In this document: positions 7,853 to 18,793 of the stretch, piece by piece
Position numbering within the stretch: the stretch's first letter is position 1
Layout of the letters: each line of letters opens with the position of its first letter
Source of the DNA: an uncultured Burkholderiales bacterium
Lineage (GTDB): Bacteria > Pseudomonadota > Gammaproteobacteria > Burkholderiales > Burkholderiaceae_D
Direction of reading: 5' to 3'
Assembly: GCA_903904635.1 (NCBI GenBank)
Contig: CAIVDH010000173.1
Location: 1 to 18,793 of the forward strand
DNA: 18,793 nt
Notes under the pieces: generated by a model
The model's input: the letters and a program-made list of their open reading frames with translations, nothing else
Told to the model about the DNA's origin: nothing
The model's database searches: none
Translations under genes and position numbers: made by a program

Positions 7853-9019
7853 CTAACTCTGCTTACCCGTTCGAAACGGATTGCGTTCATTAAGCTCGTC
7901 TATATAAGACGAAATACCCGATCCTTCTTTTTCCAGAAAACGCTCAATCGCATCGGCAAAGCCCGGATGCGCAAGCCAATGCGCTGACCAGGTTTGCTGC
8001 GGCAAAAAACCACGTGCCATTTTATGCTCTCCTTGCGCGCCGCCCTCAAAATAACGTATGCCATTGGCAATACAAAATTCCAGTGGTTGATAATAGGCGG
8101 TCTCAAAATGCAGGCAGGGATGATGTTCTATCGCACCCCAGTATCTGCCGTAAAGCGACTGTGCATCATGTATCAGCAATGAAGAGGCTATCGTTTTTCC
8201 ATCACGTTCTGCAATGACGAGCAAAATATTTTCTGGCATCGTTGCGCCTATGCGCAGAAAAAAATCCAGATTCAAATAAGGCGTGGAACGATGATCGCGA
8301 TAAGTATGGTCATAGCAGCGCTTGAAAAAAATCCAGTCTTCTTCCGTAATCTCCGTGCTGCGCAATTGCCTAAACCGAATGCCGGCATCCATCACCTTGC
8401 GACGTTCTGCGCGTATGTTCTTGCGTTTCTTTTGCTCTAGCGTGGAGAGAAATTGTTCAAAATTTTCATAGCCTGCATTTTCCCAATGAAATTGCACACC
8501 ACTGCGCAATAAAAAACCAGATTGAGCCAGCAACTTTGCCTCATCTTCCGGCGGATAAAGAATATGCGTGGACGATAAATTATTTGTTTGTTGTAGAGTT
8601 TTCAGTGCAGCTATCAGAGCCAGCCTTGCGGGTACATCAATAGCAAGCAGACGGCCACCAGTAACGGGTGTAAATGGTATGGCGGATAATAATTTCGGAT
8701 AGTATTCAAGACCGTTGCGCTGATAAGCATCGGCCCAGGCCCAGTCGAAAACATATTCGCCGTAAGAGTGAAATTTTGCATACAAGGGAAGCGCAGCGAC
8801 GAGCTGATCATCTTGCCAGATGGTGAGGAATTGCGGCTGCCAGCCCGTATCTGCGCTTGCACTGCCAGACTCATGCAGTGAATGTAAAAATGAAAACGAT
8901 AAAAAAGGATTGGCCTCTTCTTGCTGACGCAGCAAGCCATCCCATGCAGTCTGCCCTACCTCAGAGAGTGAAGTGGCGATGCGCGTGCGATAATTCTGAT
9001 TTTGCAGATTCGGCCTCAT
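7853..9019 (-). CDS. FemAB-like / GNAT-superfamily protein (DUF482, PF04339)
   Basis: A 388-residue soluble protein of the COG3146/PF04339 family, predicted to have the acyl-transferase fold of the FemAB peptidoglycan enzymes. Its substrate is unknown; annotation as a peptidoglycan biosynthesis or recognition protein rests on fold similarity only. Conserved stretches seen: an N-terminal AWDGLLRQQEEANPFLSFSF, FDWAWADAYQRNGLEYYPKL (91-110), a basic helix EQKKRKNIRAERRKV (195-209), LYGRYWG (289-295), LHFETAYYQPLEF and the family hallmark GAQGEHKMARGFLP (327-340). No signal peptide or membrane segment is visible, so it is probably cytoplasmic. The ATG at 9019-9017 is the only suitable start and lacks a Shine-Dalgarno sequence. 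It is convergent with ppa and starts 3 nt from the divergent nadE. Confidence 0.9.
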   Translation of the reverse strand: MRPNLQNQNYRTRIATSLSEVGQTAWDGLLRQQEEANPFLSFSFLHSLHESGSASADTGWQPQFLTIWQDDQLVAALPLYAKFHSYGEYVFDWAWADAYQRNGLEYYPKLLSAIPFTPVTGGRLLAIDVPARLALIAALKTLQQTNNLSSTHILYPPEDEAKLLAQSGFLLRSGVQFHWENAGYENFEQFLSTLEQKKRKNIRAERRKVMDAGIRFRQLRSTEITEEDWIFFKRCYDHTYRDHRSTPYLNLDFFLRIGATMPENILLVIAERDGKTIASSLLIHDAQSLYGRYWGAIEHHPCLHFETAYYQPLEFCIANGIRYFEGGAQGEHKMARGFLPQQTWSAHWLAHPGFADAIERFLEKEGSGISSYIDELNERNPFRTGKQS

Positions 9020-9022
9020 GCC

Positions 9023-11034
<2,012 letters not shown>

Positions 11035-11043
11035 GTTTGATTC

Positions 11044-11076
11044 ATGGCCAAATCCGCATGCATAGGATTTGGCCGT
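11044..11076. repeat. Perfect inverted repeat between convergent PII and smr genes
   Basis: Arms GGCCAAATCC (11046-11055) and GGATTTGGCC (11065-11074) are perfectly complementary and extend two more pairs outward, one of them a T/G wobble. The 9-nt loop begins with GCATGC, itself a palindrome. No T run follows on either strand, so it is not a classic intrinsic terminator, yet its place between two convergent genes suggests shared transcript 3' ends. Confidence 0.6.
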
Positions 11077-11102
11077 AACAGACTTTCAAGTTCAGATACC
11101 GA

Positions 11103-11741
11103 TCATGCTTTGAGCAATACAACCAGTGCGCCACTGCCACCATCAGCCGCGCGTGCCTGACAAAAAGCCATCACCTCATCCTTTTGTACCAGCCAGTTGC
11201 GCACTTTGCTCTTAAGCACAGGTTCTTTGTTGACTGAGCCTAGCCCCTTGCCATGAATAATGCGCACGCAGCGCAAGCCCTTGCGTACTGCATGACGCAA
11301 AAATAATCCGACTGCTTCACGTGCTTCATCAGTGCGCAATCCATGTAAATCGAGTTGTTCCTGCATGACCCATTCGCCACGTCTGAGTTTTTTGAGTACA
11401 TCTGCCCCGATGCCGTTGCGAGCGTAGCTTAATGCTTCGTCAGATTCCATCAGCGTTTCGATGCTGAATTCATCAGATAAAGATTCTTGTAGCGCTGCTT
11501 TTTCATCAGCGATACGATGCTTGGCAATGGGCTGTGGATGCGCCACAGGTGGCAGCTGCCGCTCCGCCACACTAAGTGGTTGCACCTCTCCTATGCTGGT
11601 GCGAAAAATATTCGCTTCACGTTCCATTGCTAGTGCCTCTTCATGTTGTCGCCGCTCTTTTTCTGCACGCAATTCTGCCTGCAATTTCAGCTTAGTTTGC
11701 AGCGCCTGTAAATCTGTAAAATTTTTAAGCGAAGAGGCCAT
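11103..11741 (-). CDS. Smr-domain protein with coiled-coil N-terminus
   Basis: A 212-residue protein with a C-terminal Smr (small MutS-related) domain. Seen: LDLHGLRTDEAREAV with the DLH motif at residues 131-133, RIIHGKGLGS (161-169) and the closing MAFCQARAADGGSGALVVLL. DLHG and HGKG are the hallmark nuclease motifs of the domain; in Escherichia coli SmrB such a domain cuts mRNA at collided ribosomes. Whether this protein has that role, or acts on DNA, cannot be told from sequence. The first 40 residues are charged and Gln/Glu-rich, probably coiled coil, and the middle is low in conserved features. No MutS ATPase part is present. It begins 27 nt after trxB on the same strand and is probably co-transcribed with it. 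Confidence 0.9.
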   Translation of the reverse strand: MASSLKNFTDLQALQTKLKLQAELRAEKERRQHEEALAMEREANIFRTSIGEVQPLSVAERQLPPVAHPQPIAKHRIADEKAALQESLSDEFSIETLMESDEALSYARNGIGADVLKKLRRGEWVMQEQLDLHGLRTDEAREAVGLFLRHAVRKGLRCVRIIHGKGLGSVNKEPVLKSKVRNWLVQKDEVMAFCQARAADGGSGALVVLLKA

Positions 11742-11768
11742 GAGGTCGCAAGCACAATGCCCTGTGAA

Positions 11769-12740
<972 letters not shown>

Positions 12741-12813
12741 TTAATATGAAAGAGAAGTTCTGGAATAAGAACCGGAAAGATTAAAATAGACGTTATTGGC
12801 TAATGGCGGATAC

Positions 12814-12932
12814 ACAGGCATAAAAGGACAGAGAAGCAAACCCAGAGGGTGTTTCATCCTGCCCGAATTCGTGCGATAGTGCCGCTCAATTCAGCCTCAG
12901 ATTATAGTCGACCTGCCGGACAGGCATAAAAG
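12814..12932 (+). repeat. 13-nt direct repeat in the trxB-ftsK intergenic region
   Basis: ACAGGCATAAAAG occurs at 12814-12826 and again at 12920-12932, exact over 13 nt, with 106 nt from start to start (about ten helical turns). Both copies lie in the 232-nt region (12723-12954) between the divergent trxB and ftsK starts. The same region holds a 5-bp hairpin at 12757-12772 and a weak -10-like TATAGT at 12903-12908. Function unknown. Confidence 0.5.
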
Positions 12933-12954
12933 CCAGTAACAACCTTTTCTAGCG

Positions 12955-15288
12955 ATGACCAGATCAAGCCCTAGTTATACCCGTAGCGCACCCGAGCCGG
13001 CACCGGAACCCTTGCCAAACAGATTATTGCGTCTGCTTTCAGAGGCACGCTGGCTGCTGCTTGCCGTGGTGTGTATTTATTTCACGCTGATTTTATTTAC
13101 GTATTCCCGGGAAGATCCCAGCTGGTCGCATGCCAGCTCTGTGACCCAAACATTAAATTGGGGCGGCGTTACCGGCGCATGGATTGCCGATTTACTACTT
13201 TATATTTTTGGCTTTTCTGCCTGGTGGATATGCGTCGCAACAATGGCATTGGTGTGGGTTAGTTATCGTCAGCTGGCCCAACGATTTCTGCTGCAACAGC
13301 AGATTAAGCCTGCTCACCGCTCTGAAGGTGCTATTCGCGCAGGTGGGTTTGTGTTGCTGATACTGGGCAGCTCGGGTCTTGAGTATGTACGCATGTATAG
13401 CCTCAAGGCGCTGCAACCACTGGCCCCCGGTGGAGTGATTGGTGAACTGTTTGGAGGGACTGCTCAGGCCGCATTAGGATTCAACGGTTCTACCCTAATA
13501 TTGCTGATGCTATTCGGTCTGGGCTTTAGTTTGTTTTTTCATTTGTCATGGATGGCAGTGGCCGAAAAGCTGGGTGGTGCAATCGAAGATATTGCGCAGT
13601 GGATAGTCGCATTTTATGCTGCGCGGCAGGATCGGAAAGTCGGACTGGAAGCCGCAGTCAAACGCGAAGTCGTAGTGGTCCAGGAGCGTGCCCGTATAGT
13701 AGAAAGTACGCCACTGCGCATTGAACCGCAAATGGTTGTGGTGCCGAGGTCTGAACGAGTGGAAAAAGAAAAACAGGTTTCACTTTTCCTTGACATGCCT
13801 GATACAAATTTGCCGCCGCTCTCTTTGCTTGATGAGCCACCGATAAATCAGGAAACCGTGAGCATCGAGACACTGGAATTTATTAGCCGCCTGATAGAGA
13901 AAAAGCTATCTGATTTTGGTGTTGAAGTGAAAGTGGTCGCTGCCTATCCAGGGCCAGTTATTACGCGCTATGAAATTGAGCCAGCCGTTGGTGTCAAGGG
14001 CAGCCAAATCGTCAATCTTGCCCGTGACTTGGCGCGTGCACTGTCGCTGACTTCGATTCGTGTCGTTGAGACGATACCGGGTAAAAATTATATGGGACTA
14101 GAGCTGCCCAATCCAAAACGGCAGATCGTACGGTTGTCCGAAATAGTCGGCTCCAAGGTTTATAACGATGGTGCATCATCATTGACGATTGGTTTGGGCA
14201 AAGACATAGCCGGTCATCCGGTGGTGGCCGATCTCGCAAAGATGCCACATTTACTGGTTGCAGGCACCACGGGCTCCGGTAAATCGGTGGGCATTAATGC
14301 CACCATACTTTCGCTGCTGTATAAATCCGATCCGAATCAAGTACGTTTGATTCTGATTGATCCCAAGATGTTGGAACTATCCATTTACGAAGGCATACCG
14401 CATCTGCTGGCACCAGTCGTGACAGATATGCGCCAGGCTGGCCATGCGCTGAACTGGGCTGTGGGTGAAATGGAGCGTCGCTATAAATTAATGTCTAAGC
14501 TCGGTGTGCGTAATCTGGCCGGCTACAACCAAAAAATTATTGATGCGGAAAAGAAGGAAGAAAAAATTCCGAATCCGTTTAGCCTGACACCAGACGCGCC
14601 TGAGCCTTTGGAAAAACTGCCGACCATCGTCATCATCATTGATGAGCTGGCCGATCTGATGATGGTAGTGGGTAAAAAAGTGGAAGAGCTGATCGCACGT
14701 ATCGCACAAAAAGCGCGTGCAGCCGGCATACATCTGATACTCGCTACCCAGCGCCCGTCGGTAGATGTCATTACCGGTTTGATCAAAGCGAATATCCCTA
14801 CCCGTATTGCATTTCAGGTCAGCAGCAAAATTGATTCGCGTACCATCCTCGACCAAATGGGGGCAGAGACCCTGCTAGGCATGGGCGACATGCTCTATAT
14901 GCCACCTGGTACCGGCATGCCTGTGCGTGTGCATGGCGCATTTGTGTCCGATGATGAAGTCCATCGTGTTGTGCAGCATCTGAAATCACAGGGTGAACCT
15001 AACTATATCGAAGGCATACTCGAAGGTGGGTCTGCTGAAGAAGGCAGTGCAGAATTTGGTGGCATTGAAAGTAGCAATGGCGCAGAGTCAGATCCTATGT
15101 ACGATCAGGCTGTGGCCATCGTATTGAAAAATCGTCGCGCATCCATATCACTGGTGCAGCGACATCTGCGCATAGGTTATAACCGGGCTGCTCGCCTGTT
15201 GGAACAAATGGAGCAAAGTGGCATCGTATCAACGATGCAATCGAATGGTAACCGTGAAATTCTTGTACCGGCTGGCAATGTTGAATAA
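12955..15288 (+). CDS. ftsK: DNA translocase FtsK
   Basis: A septum-anchored hexameric ATPase that pumps chromosome ends through the closing division site and activates XerCD dimer resolution. The product is 777 residues, with a much shorter linker than E. coli FtsK, as in many bacteria. Order: a Pro-rich tail, about four membrane segments between residues 32 and 198, a short charged linker (about 220-300), then the motor. The alpha/beta part has [18 protein letters not shown]. Walker A is GTTGSGKS (437-444, Lys 443), and Walker B is [11 protein letters not shown] with Asp 563 and Glu 564. The gamma winged helix (about 713-777) includes [25 protein letters not shown], which reads the KOPS orienting sites. 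No Shine-Dalgarno sequence is clear before ATG 12955. lolA overlaps its end by 11 nt. Confidence 0.97.
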   Translation: MTRSSPSYTRSAPEPAPEPLPNRLLRLLSEARWLLLAVVCIYFTLILFTYSREDPSWSHASSVTQTLNWGGVTGAWIADLLLYIFGFSAWWICVATMALVWVSYRQLAQRFLLQQQIKPAHRSEGAIRAGGFVLLILGSSGLEYVRMYSLKALQPLAPGGVIGELFGGTAQAALGFNGSTLILLMLFGLGFSLFFHLSWMAVAEKLGGAIEDIAQWIVAFYAARQDRKVGLEAAVKREVVVVQERARIVESTPLRIEPQMVVVPRSERVEKEKQVSLFLDMPDTNLPPLSLLDEPPINQETVSIETLEFISRLIEKKLSDFGVEVKVVAAYPGPVITRYEIEPAVGVKGSQIVNLARDLARALSLTSIRVVETIPGKNYMGLELPNPKRQIVRLSEIVGSKVYNDGASSLTIGLGKDIAGHPVVADLAKMPHLLVAGTTGSGKSVGINATILSLLYKSDPNQVRLILIDPKMLELSIYEGIPHLLAPVVTDMRQAGHALNWAVGEMERRYKLMSKLGVRNLAGYNQKIIDAEKKEEKIPNPFSLTPDAPEPLEKLPTIVIIIDELADLMMVVGKKVEELIARIAQKARAAGIHLILATQRPSVDVITGLIKANIPTRIAFQVSSKIDSRTILDQMGAETLLGMGDMLYMPPGTGMPVRVHGAFVSDDEVHRVVQHLKSQGEPNYIEGILEGGSAEEGSAEFGGIESSNGAESDPMYDQAVAIVLKNRRASISLVQRHLRIGYNRAARLLEQMEQSGIVSTMQSNGNREILVPAGNVE

Positions 15289-15916
15289 ACTCTTAAAATC
15301 GCTCTGCGTCGTTTCATTATCCGCACTTCCTTTGCTGGCGCAGTCTGCCGCACTGGAACAATTTAAATCCTTTGTTAGTGGTACACGTTCTGCGCGTGGT
15401 GAATTCACTCAGCGGCTAGTCAAAGCCGATGGCGAGTCGGGCAATATGCGCATGTCCAATGCATCGTCCGGCACGTTTTTGTTTGCACGTCCTGGCAAAT
15501 TTATCTGGATATATAAAAAGCCCTATGAGCAGCAATTGCAAGCTGATGGCGAAAAACTCTTCATCTTTGATAAAGATTTGAATCAGGTCATCGTCAAAAA
15601 ACTGGGCGATGCCATCGGATCTTCGCCTGCAGCCATACTCTTTGGTAGTAATGATCTTGAAAAAAACTTCACCCTCTCTGAAGGGGGCCTGCGTGATGGT
15701 ATTGAATGGTTGCAGGCCATACCAAAAACCAAAGATACGACCTTCGAAAAAATTGGCATAGGTCTAAAAGATGGCACGCTAGTCGCCATGGAATTGCGCG
15801 ACAGCTTTGGTCAGGTTTCACTATTATTTTTCTCGCACATGGAAAAAAATCCTGCGCTTCCAGCAAGCCAGTTCCGCTTCGTGATTCCCAAAGGCGCAGA
15901 CGTGCTGCAGCAATAG
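15278..15916 (+). CDS. lolA: Outer-membrane lipoprotein carrier LolA
   Basis: A periplasmic chaperone that takes lipoproteins from the LolCDE exporter and delivers them to LolB at the outer membrane. The product is 212 residues. A clear Sec signal peptide is present ([10 protein letters not shown], a hydrophobic stretch, then LLAQSA, cleavage near residues 23-25). The mature part fits Lol[63 protein letters not shown], and a closing [15 protein letters not shown] chose ATG 15278 because it gives a normal signal peptide. The in-frame ATGs at 15218 and 15245 would put up to 20 extra residues in front of it, inside ftsK. The 11-nt overlap with ftsK suggests coupled translation, and rarA follows after 6 nt. 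Confidence 0.94.
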   Translation: MLNKLLKSLCVVSLSALPLLAQSAALEQFKSFVSGTRSARGEFTQRLVKADGESGNMRMSNASSGTFLFARPGKFIWIYKKPYEQQLQADGEKLFIFDKDLNQVIVKKLGDAIGSSPAAILFGSNDLEKNFTLSEGGLRDGIEWLQAIPKTKDTTFEKIGIGLKDGTLVAMELRDSFGQVSLLFFSHMEKNPALPASQFRFVIPKGADVLQQ

Positions 15917-15922
15917 TCTCTG

Positions 15923-17221
15923 ATGATGAGCGCTGTTCCTCTCGCAGAACGCCTGCGCCCCACCACGCTTGATACCGTCATCGGACAACAGCATCTGCTT
16001 GGGTCTGGTAAGCCGCTGCGCGTAGCATTTGAATCTGGTCAGCCGCATTCCATGATTTTGTGGGGGCCGCCGGGTGTGGGTAAGACCACATTGGCCAGAT
16101 TAATGGCTGCAGGATTTGATTCTGAATTTATCGCATTGTCTGCTGTACTTTCTGGTGTTAAAGACATTCGTGAAGCGGTGGAGCGCGCGCAAGTTTTAAA
16201 AGCCAATTCCGGTCGCAAGACGATATTGTTTGTCGATGAAGTTCATCGCTTCAACAAAAGTCAGCAAGATGCATTTTTGCCGCATGTAGAGAGCGGGCTA
16301 TTTACCTTCATCGGTGCCACTACAGAAAACCCTTCCTTTGAAGTGAATGGCGCGTTGCTTTCTCGTGCAGCCGTGTATGTACTCAAATCGCTTGCCGAAG
16401 ATGATCTGGCCCAGCTAGTCGTGCGTGCAATAGCGATGGACGGCGGTGCAGTCAACATAGAAGCAGAGGCCAGCGCTACGCTAGTTGCCAGTGCCGATGG
16501 TGATGGCAGAAAATTGCTGAATAATTTAGAGATCGTGCTGCGTGCGGCTGCATTAAAAAAACAATCCACTATCGATAGCGCGCTGCTTAAAGAAAGTCTG
16601 GGCGATGCGCTGCGTCGTTTTGATAAAGGCGGCGATACTTTTTACGATCAGATTTCAGCATTGCATAAATCCGTGCGCGGCTCCAACCCTGATGCATCGC
16701 TCTATTGGCTAGTGCGCATGTTAGATGGTGGCGCAGATCCGCGCTATCTGTCGCGGCGTTTGGTACGCATGGCCGCCGAAGACATAGGGCTGGCCGATCC
16801 GCGTGCATTGCGCATGGCCTTAGATGCCAGCGAAACTTATGAGCGACTAGGTTCGCCCGAAGGAGAGCTGGCGCTGGCTGAAGTGACCATCTACTTGGCC
16901 TGTGCTGCAAAATCCAATGCAGCCTATAACGCCTACAACGCCGCACGCGCTTTTGTAGCGCAAGACAAATCAAGACCCGTGCCCGAGCATTTGCGCAACG
17001 CGCCGACCAAGCTCATGAAAGAGCTAGGTTACGGCAAGCTTTACCGCTATGCACATAATGAGCCGGATGCGTATGCTGCCGGCGAGACCTACCTACCCGA
17101 CGGTATGGCAGAGCCCGGCTGGTATCAGCCCACCCCGCGCGGCCTGGAGGGCAAAATTGCAGACAAGCTGGCATTTCTACGCAGCCAGGATACTGAGGCA
17201 CGCAAGAAGGGCGGCAAATAG
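15923..17221 (+). CDS. rarA: Replication-associated recombination protein RarA (MgsA)
   Basis: A clamp-loader-like AAA+ ATPase that acts at stalled replication forks and interacts with single-strand binding protein in E. coli. The product is 432 residues, usual for the family. Seen: PLAERLRPTTLDTVIGQQHLLG at the N-terminus, Walker A GPPGVGKT (48-55), Walker B ILFVDEVHRFNKSQQD (DEVH at 105-108), GATTENPSFEVN (131-142) as sensor 1, and SRRLVRMAAEDIGLADPRAL. The conserved C-terminal tetramer region follows, with YNAARAFV and GYGKLYRYAHNEPDAYAAGETYLPD. Two ATG codons in a row (15923 and 15926) could each be the start. It lies 6 nt after lolA, so ftsK-lolA-rarA read as one operon, an order shared with E. 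coli. Confidence 0.96.
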   Translation: MMSAVPLAERLRPTTLDTVIGQQHLLGSGKPLRVAFESGQPHSMILWGPPGVGKTTLARLMAAGFDSEFIALSAVLSGVKDIREAVERAQVLKANSGRKTILFVDEVHRFNKSQQDAFLPHVESGLFTFIGATTENPSFEVNGALLSRAAVYVLKSLAEDDLAQLVVRAIAMDGGAVNIEAEASATLVASADGDGRKLLNNLEIVLRAAALKKQSTIDSALLKESLGDALRRFDKGGDTFYDQISALHKSVRGSNPDASLYWLVRMLDGGADPRYLSRRLVRMAAEDIGLADPRALRMALDASETYERLGSPEGELALAEVTIYLACAAKSNAAYNAYNAARAFVAQDKSRPVPEHLRNAPTKLMKELGYGKLYRYAHNEPDAYAAGETYLPDGMAEPGWYQPTPRGLEGKIADKLAFLRSQDTEARKKGGK

Positions 17222-17335
17222 CCTAGCGATGCGGTGAAGGTGGTCAATATGGGCGTTTCAGCGCAGCCTAAATCCAGCGGCCTTACATCTCTCGCGGCCT
17301 AATTCGCATCAATTTTCCGAGCCAGACCCCATCAT

Positions 17336-18667
<1,332 letters not shown>

Positions 18668-18691
18668 AATTAGGTAGGGGCTTGCCGACTC

Positions 18692-18700
18692 TGCTACAAT
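18692..18700 (+). promoter_or_regulatory. Extended -10 promoter of the tRNA-Ser gene
   Basis: TGCTACAAT is an extended -10 (TGn plus TACAAT, 5 of 6) about 40 nt before the mature tRNA, in the 73-nt gap after serS. It is followed by a GC-rich CGCGATC. Such GC-rich discriminators are typical of stable-RNA promoters under stringent control. The -35 region is weak. Confidence 0.55.
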
Positions 18701-18740
18701 CGCGATCTTCGAGAAATGCCAAGTAATACAAAACCTATCA

Positions 18741-18793
18741 GGAGAGGTGGCAGAGTGGTCGAATGTACCTGACTCGAAATCAGGCGTAGGTGC
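18741..18793 (+). tRNA. tRNA-Ser with anticodon CGA, 3' part beyond the window
   Basis: The 5' part of a serine tRNA. The acceptor strand begins GGAGAGG, then come TG, a D-arm region starting GCAG with AGTGGTC, and an anticodon stem CCTGA/TCAGG closing the loop CTCGAAA. The anticodon is CGA at 18775-18777, which reads the codon UCG. The sequence ends at the start of what should be the long variable arm (GTAGGTGC), so the T arm and acceptor 3' strand cannot be checked. It lies directly downstream of serS. Confidence 0.9.

Noticed and set aside
9002..9022. TTG start for NadE 7 codons earlier
   Set aside because: No ribosome binding site, overlap with the divergent gene, and the family N-terminus begins at the later ATG.
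15218..15277. Longer LolA starting inside ftsK
   Set aside because: The added residues would lie before a normal Sec signal peptide; ATG 15278 gives a standard precursor.

Overview
The window looks like ordinary chromosomal housekeeping DNA from a betaproteobacterium, most likely Burkholderiales (Oxalobacteraceae-like). This rests on protein character and gene order: ppc divergent from hemC-hemD-hemX-hemY, then ppa, a FemAB-like (DUF482) acyltransferase head-to-head with nadE, nadE followed by a PII gene, and ftsK-lolA-rarA-serS next to trxB. I cannot fix genus or species. I saw no insertion sequence, prophage, CRISPR array, toxin-antitoxin pair or defence genes, and base use looks even throughout.

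Layout. Positions 1-2783 (minus) hold phosphoenolpyruvate carboxylase, cut by the left edge close to its C-terminus. A 148-nt divergent region follows, with promoter-like elements and a 15-nt palindrome. The plus-strand haem cluster is hemC (TTG start), hemD (GTG start), hemX (ATGA overlap with hemD) and hemY, with a 12-bp hairpin between hemC and hemD. ppa has its own TATAAT and a good intrinsic terminator. The FemAB-like gene (minus) and nadE (plus) have start codons only 3 nt apart. nadE is followed 59 nt later by a PII gene with a strong Shine-Dalgarno sequence and a GTG start. A perfect 10-bp inverted repeat separates PII from the convergent trxB-smr pair (minus). A 232-nt divergent region with a 13-bp direct repeat separates trxB from the ftsK-lolA-rarA run. 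serS and a tRNA-Ser(CGA) gene, cut by the right edge, close the window.

How the genes fit together. ppc refills oxaloacetate. hemC and hemD make uroporphyrinogen III from porphobilinogen, while hemX and hemY encode inner-membrane proteins of the same cluster. ppa removes pyrophosphate released in biosynthesis. nadE uses glutamine to finish NAD+ synthesis and lies beside the nitrogen/carbon sensor PII, an arrangement that suggests regulation of NAD synthesis by PII. trxB maintains thioredoxin and smr probably acts on RNA or DNA. ftsK, lolA and rarA serve chromosome segregation, lipoprotein export and stalled-fork processing. serS charges tRNA-Ser, and one serine tRNA is encoded just downstream.

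No gap between genes exceeds 300 nt. No clearly new system was found. The most interesting points are the nadE-PII linkage, the 3-nt head-to-head start arrangement, and several unexplained intergenic hairpins and repeats.
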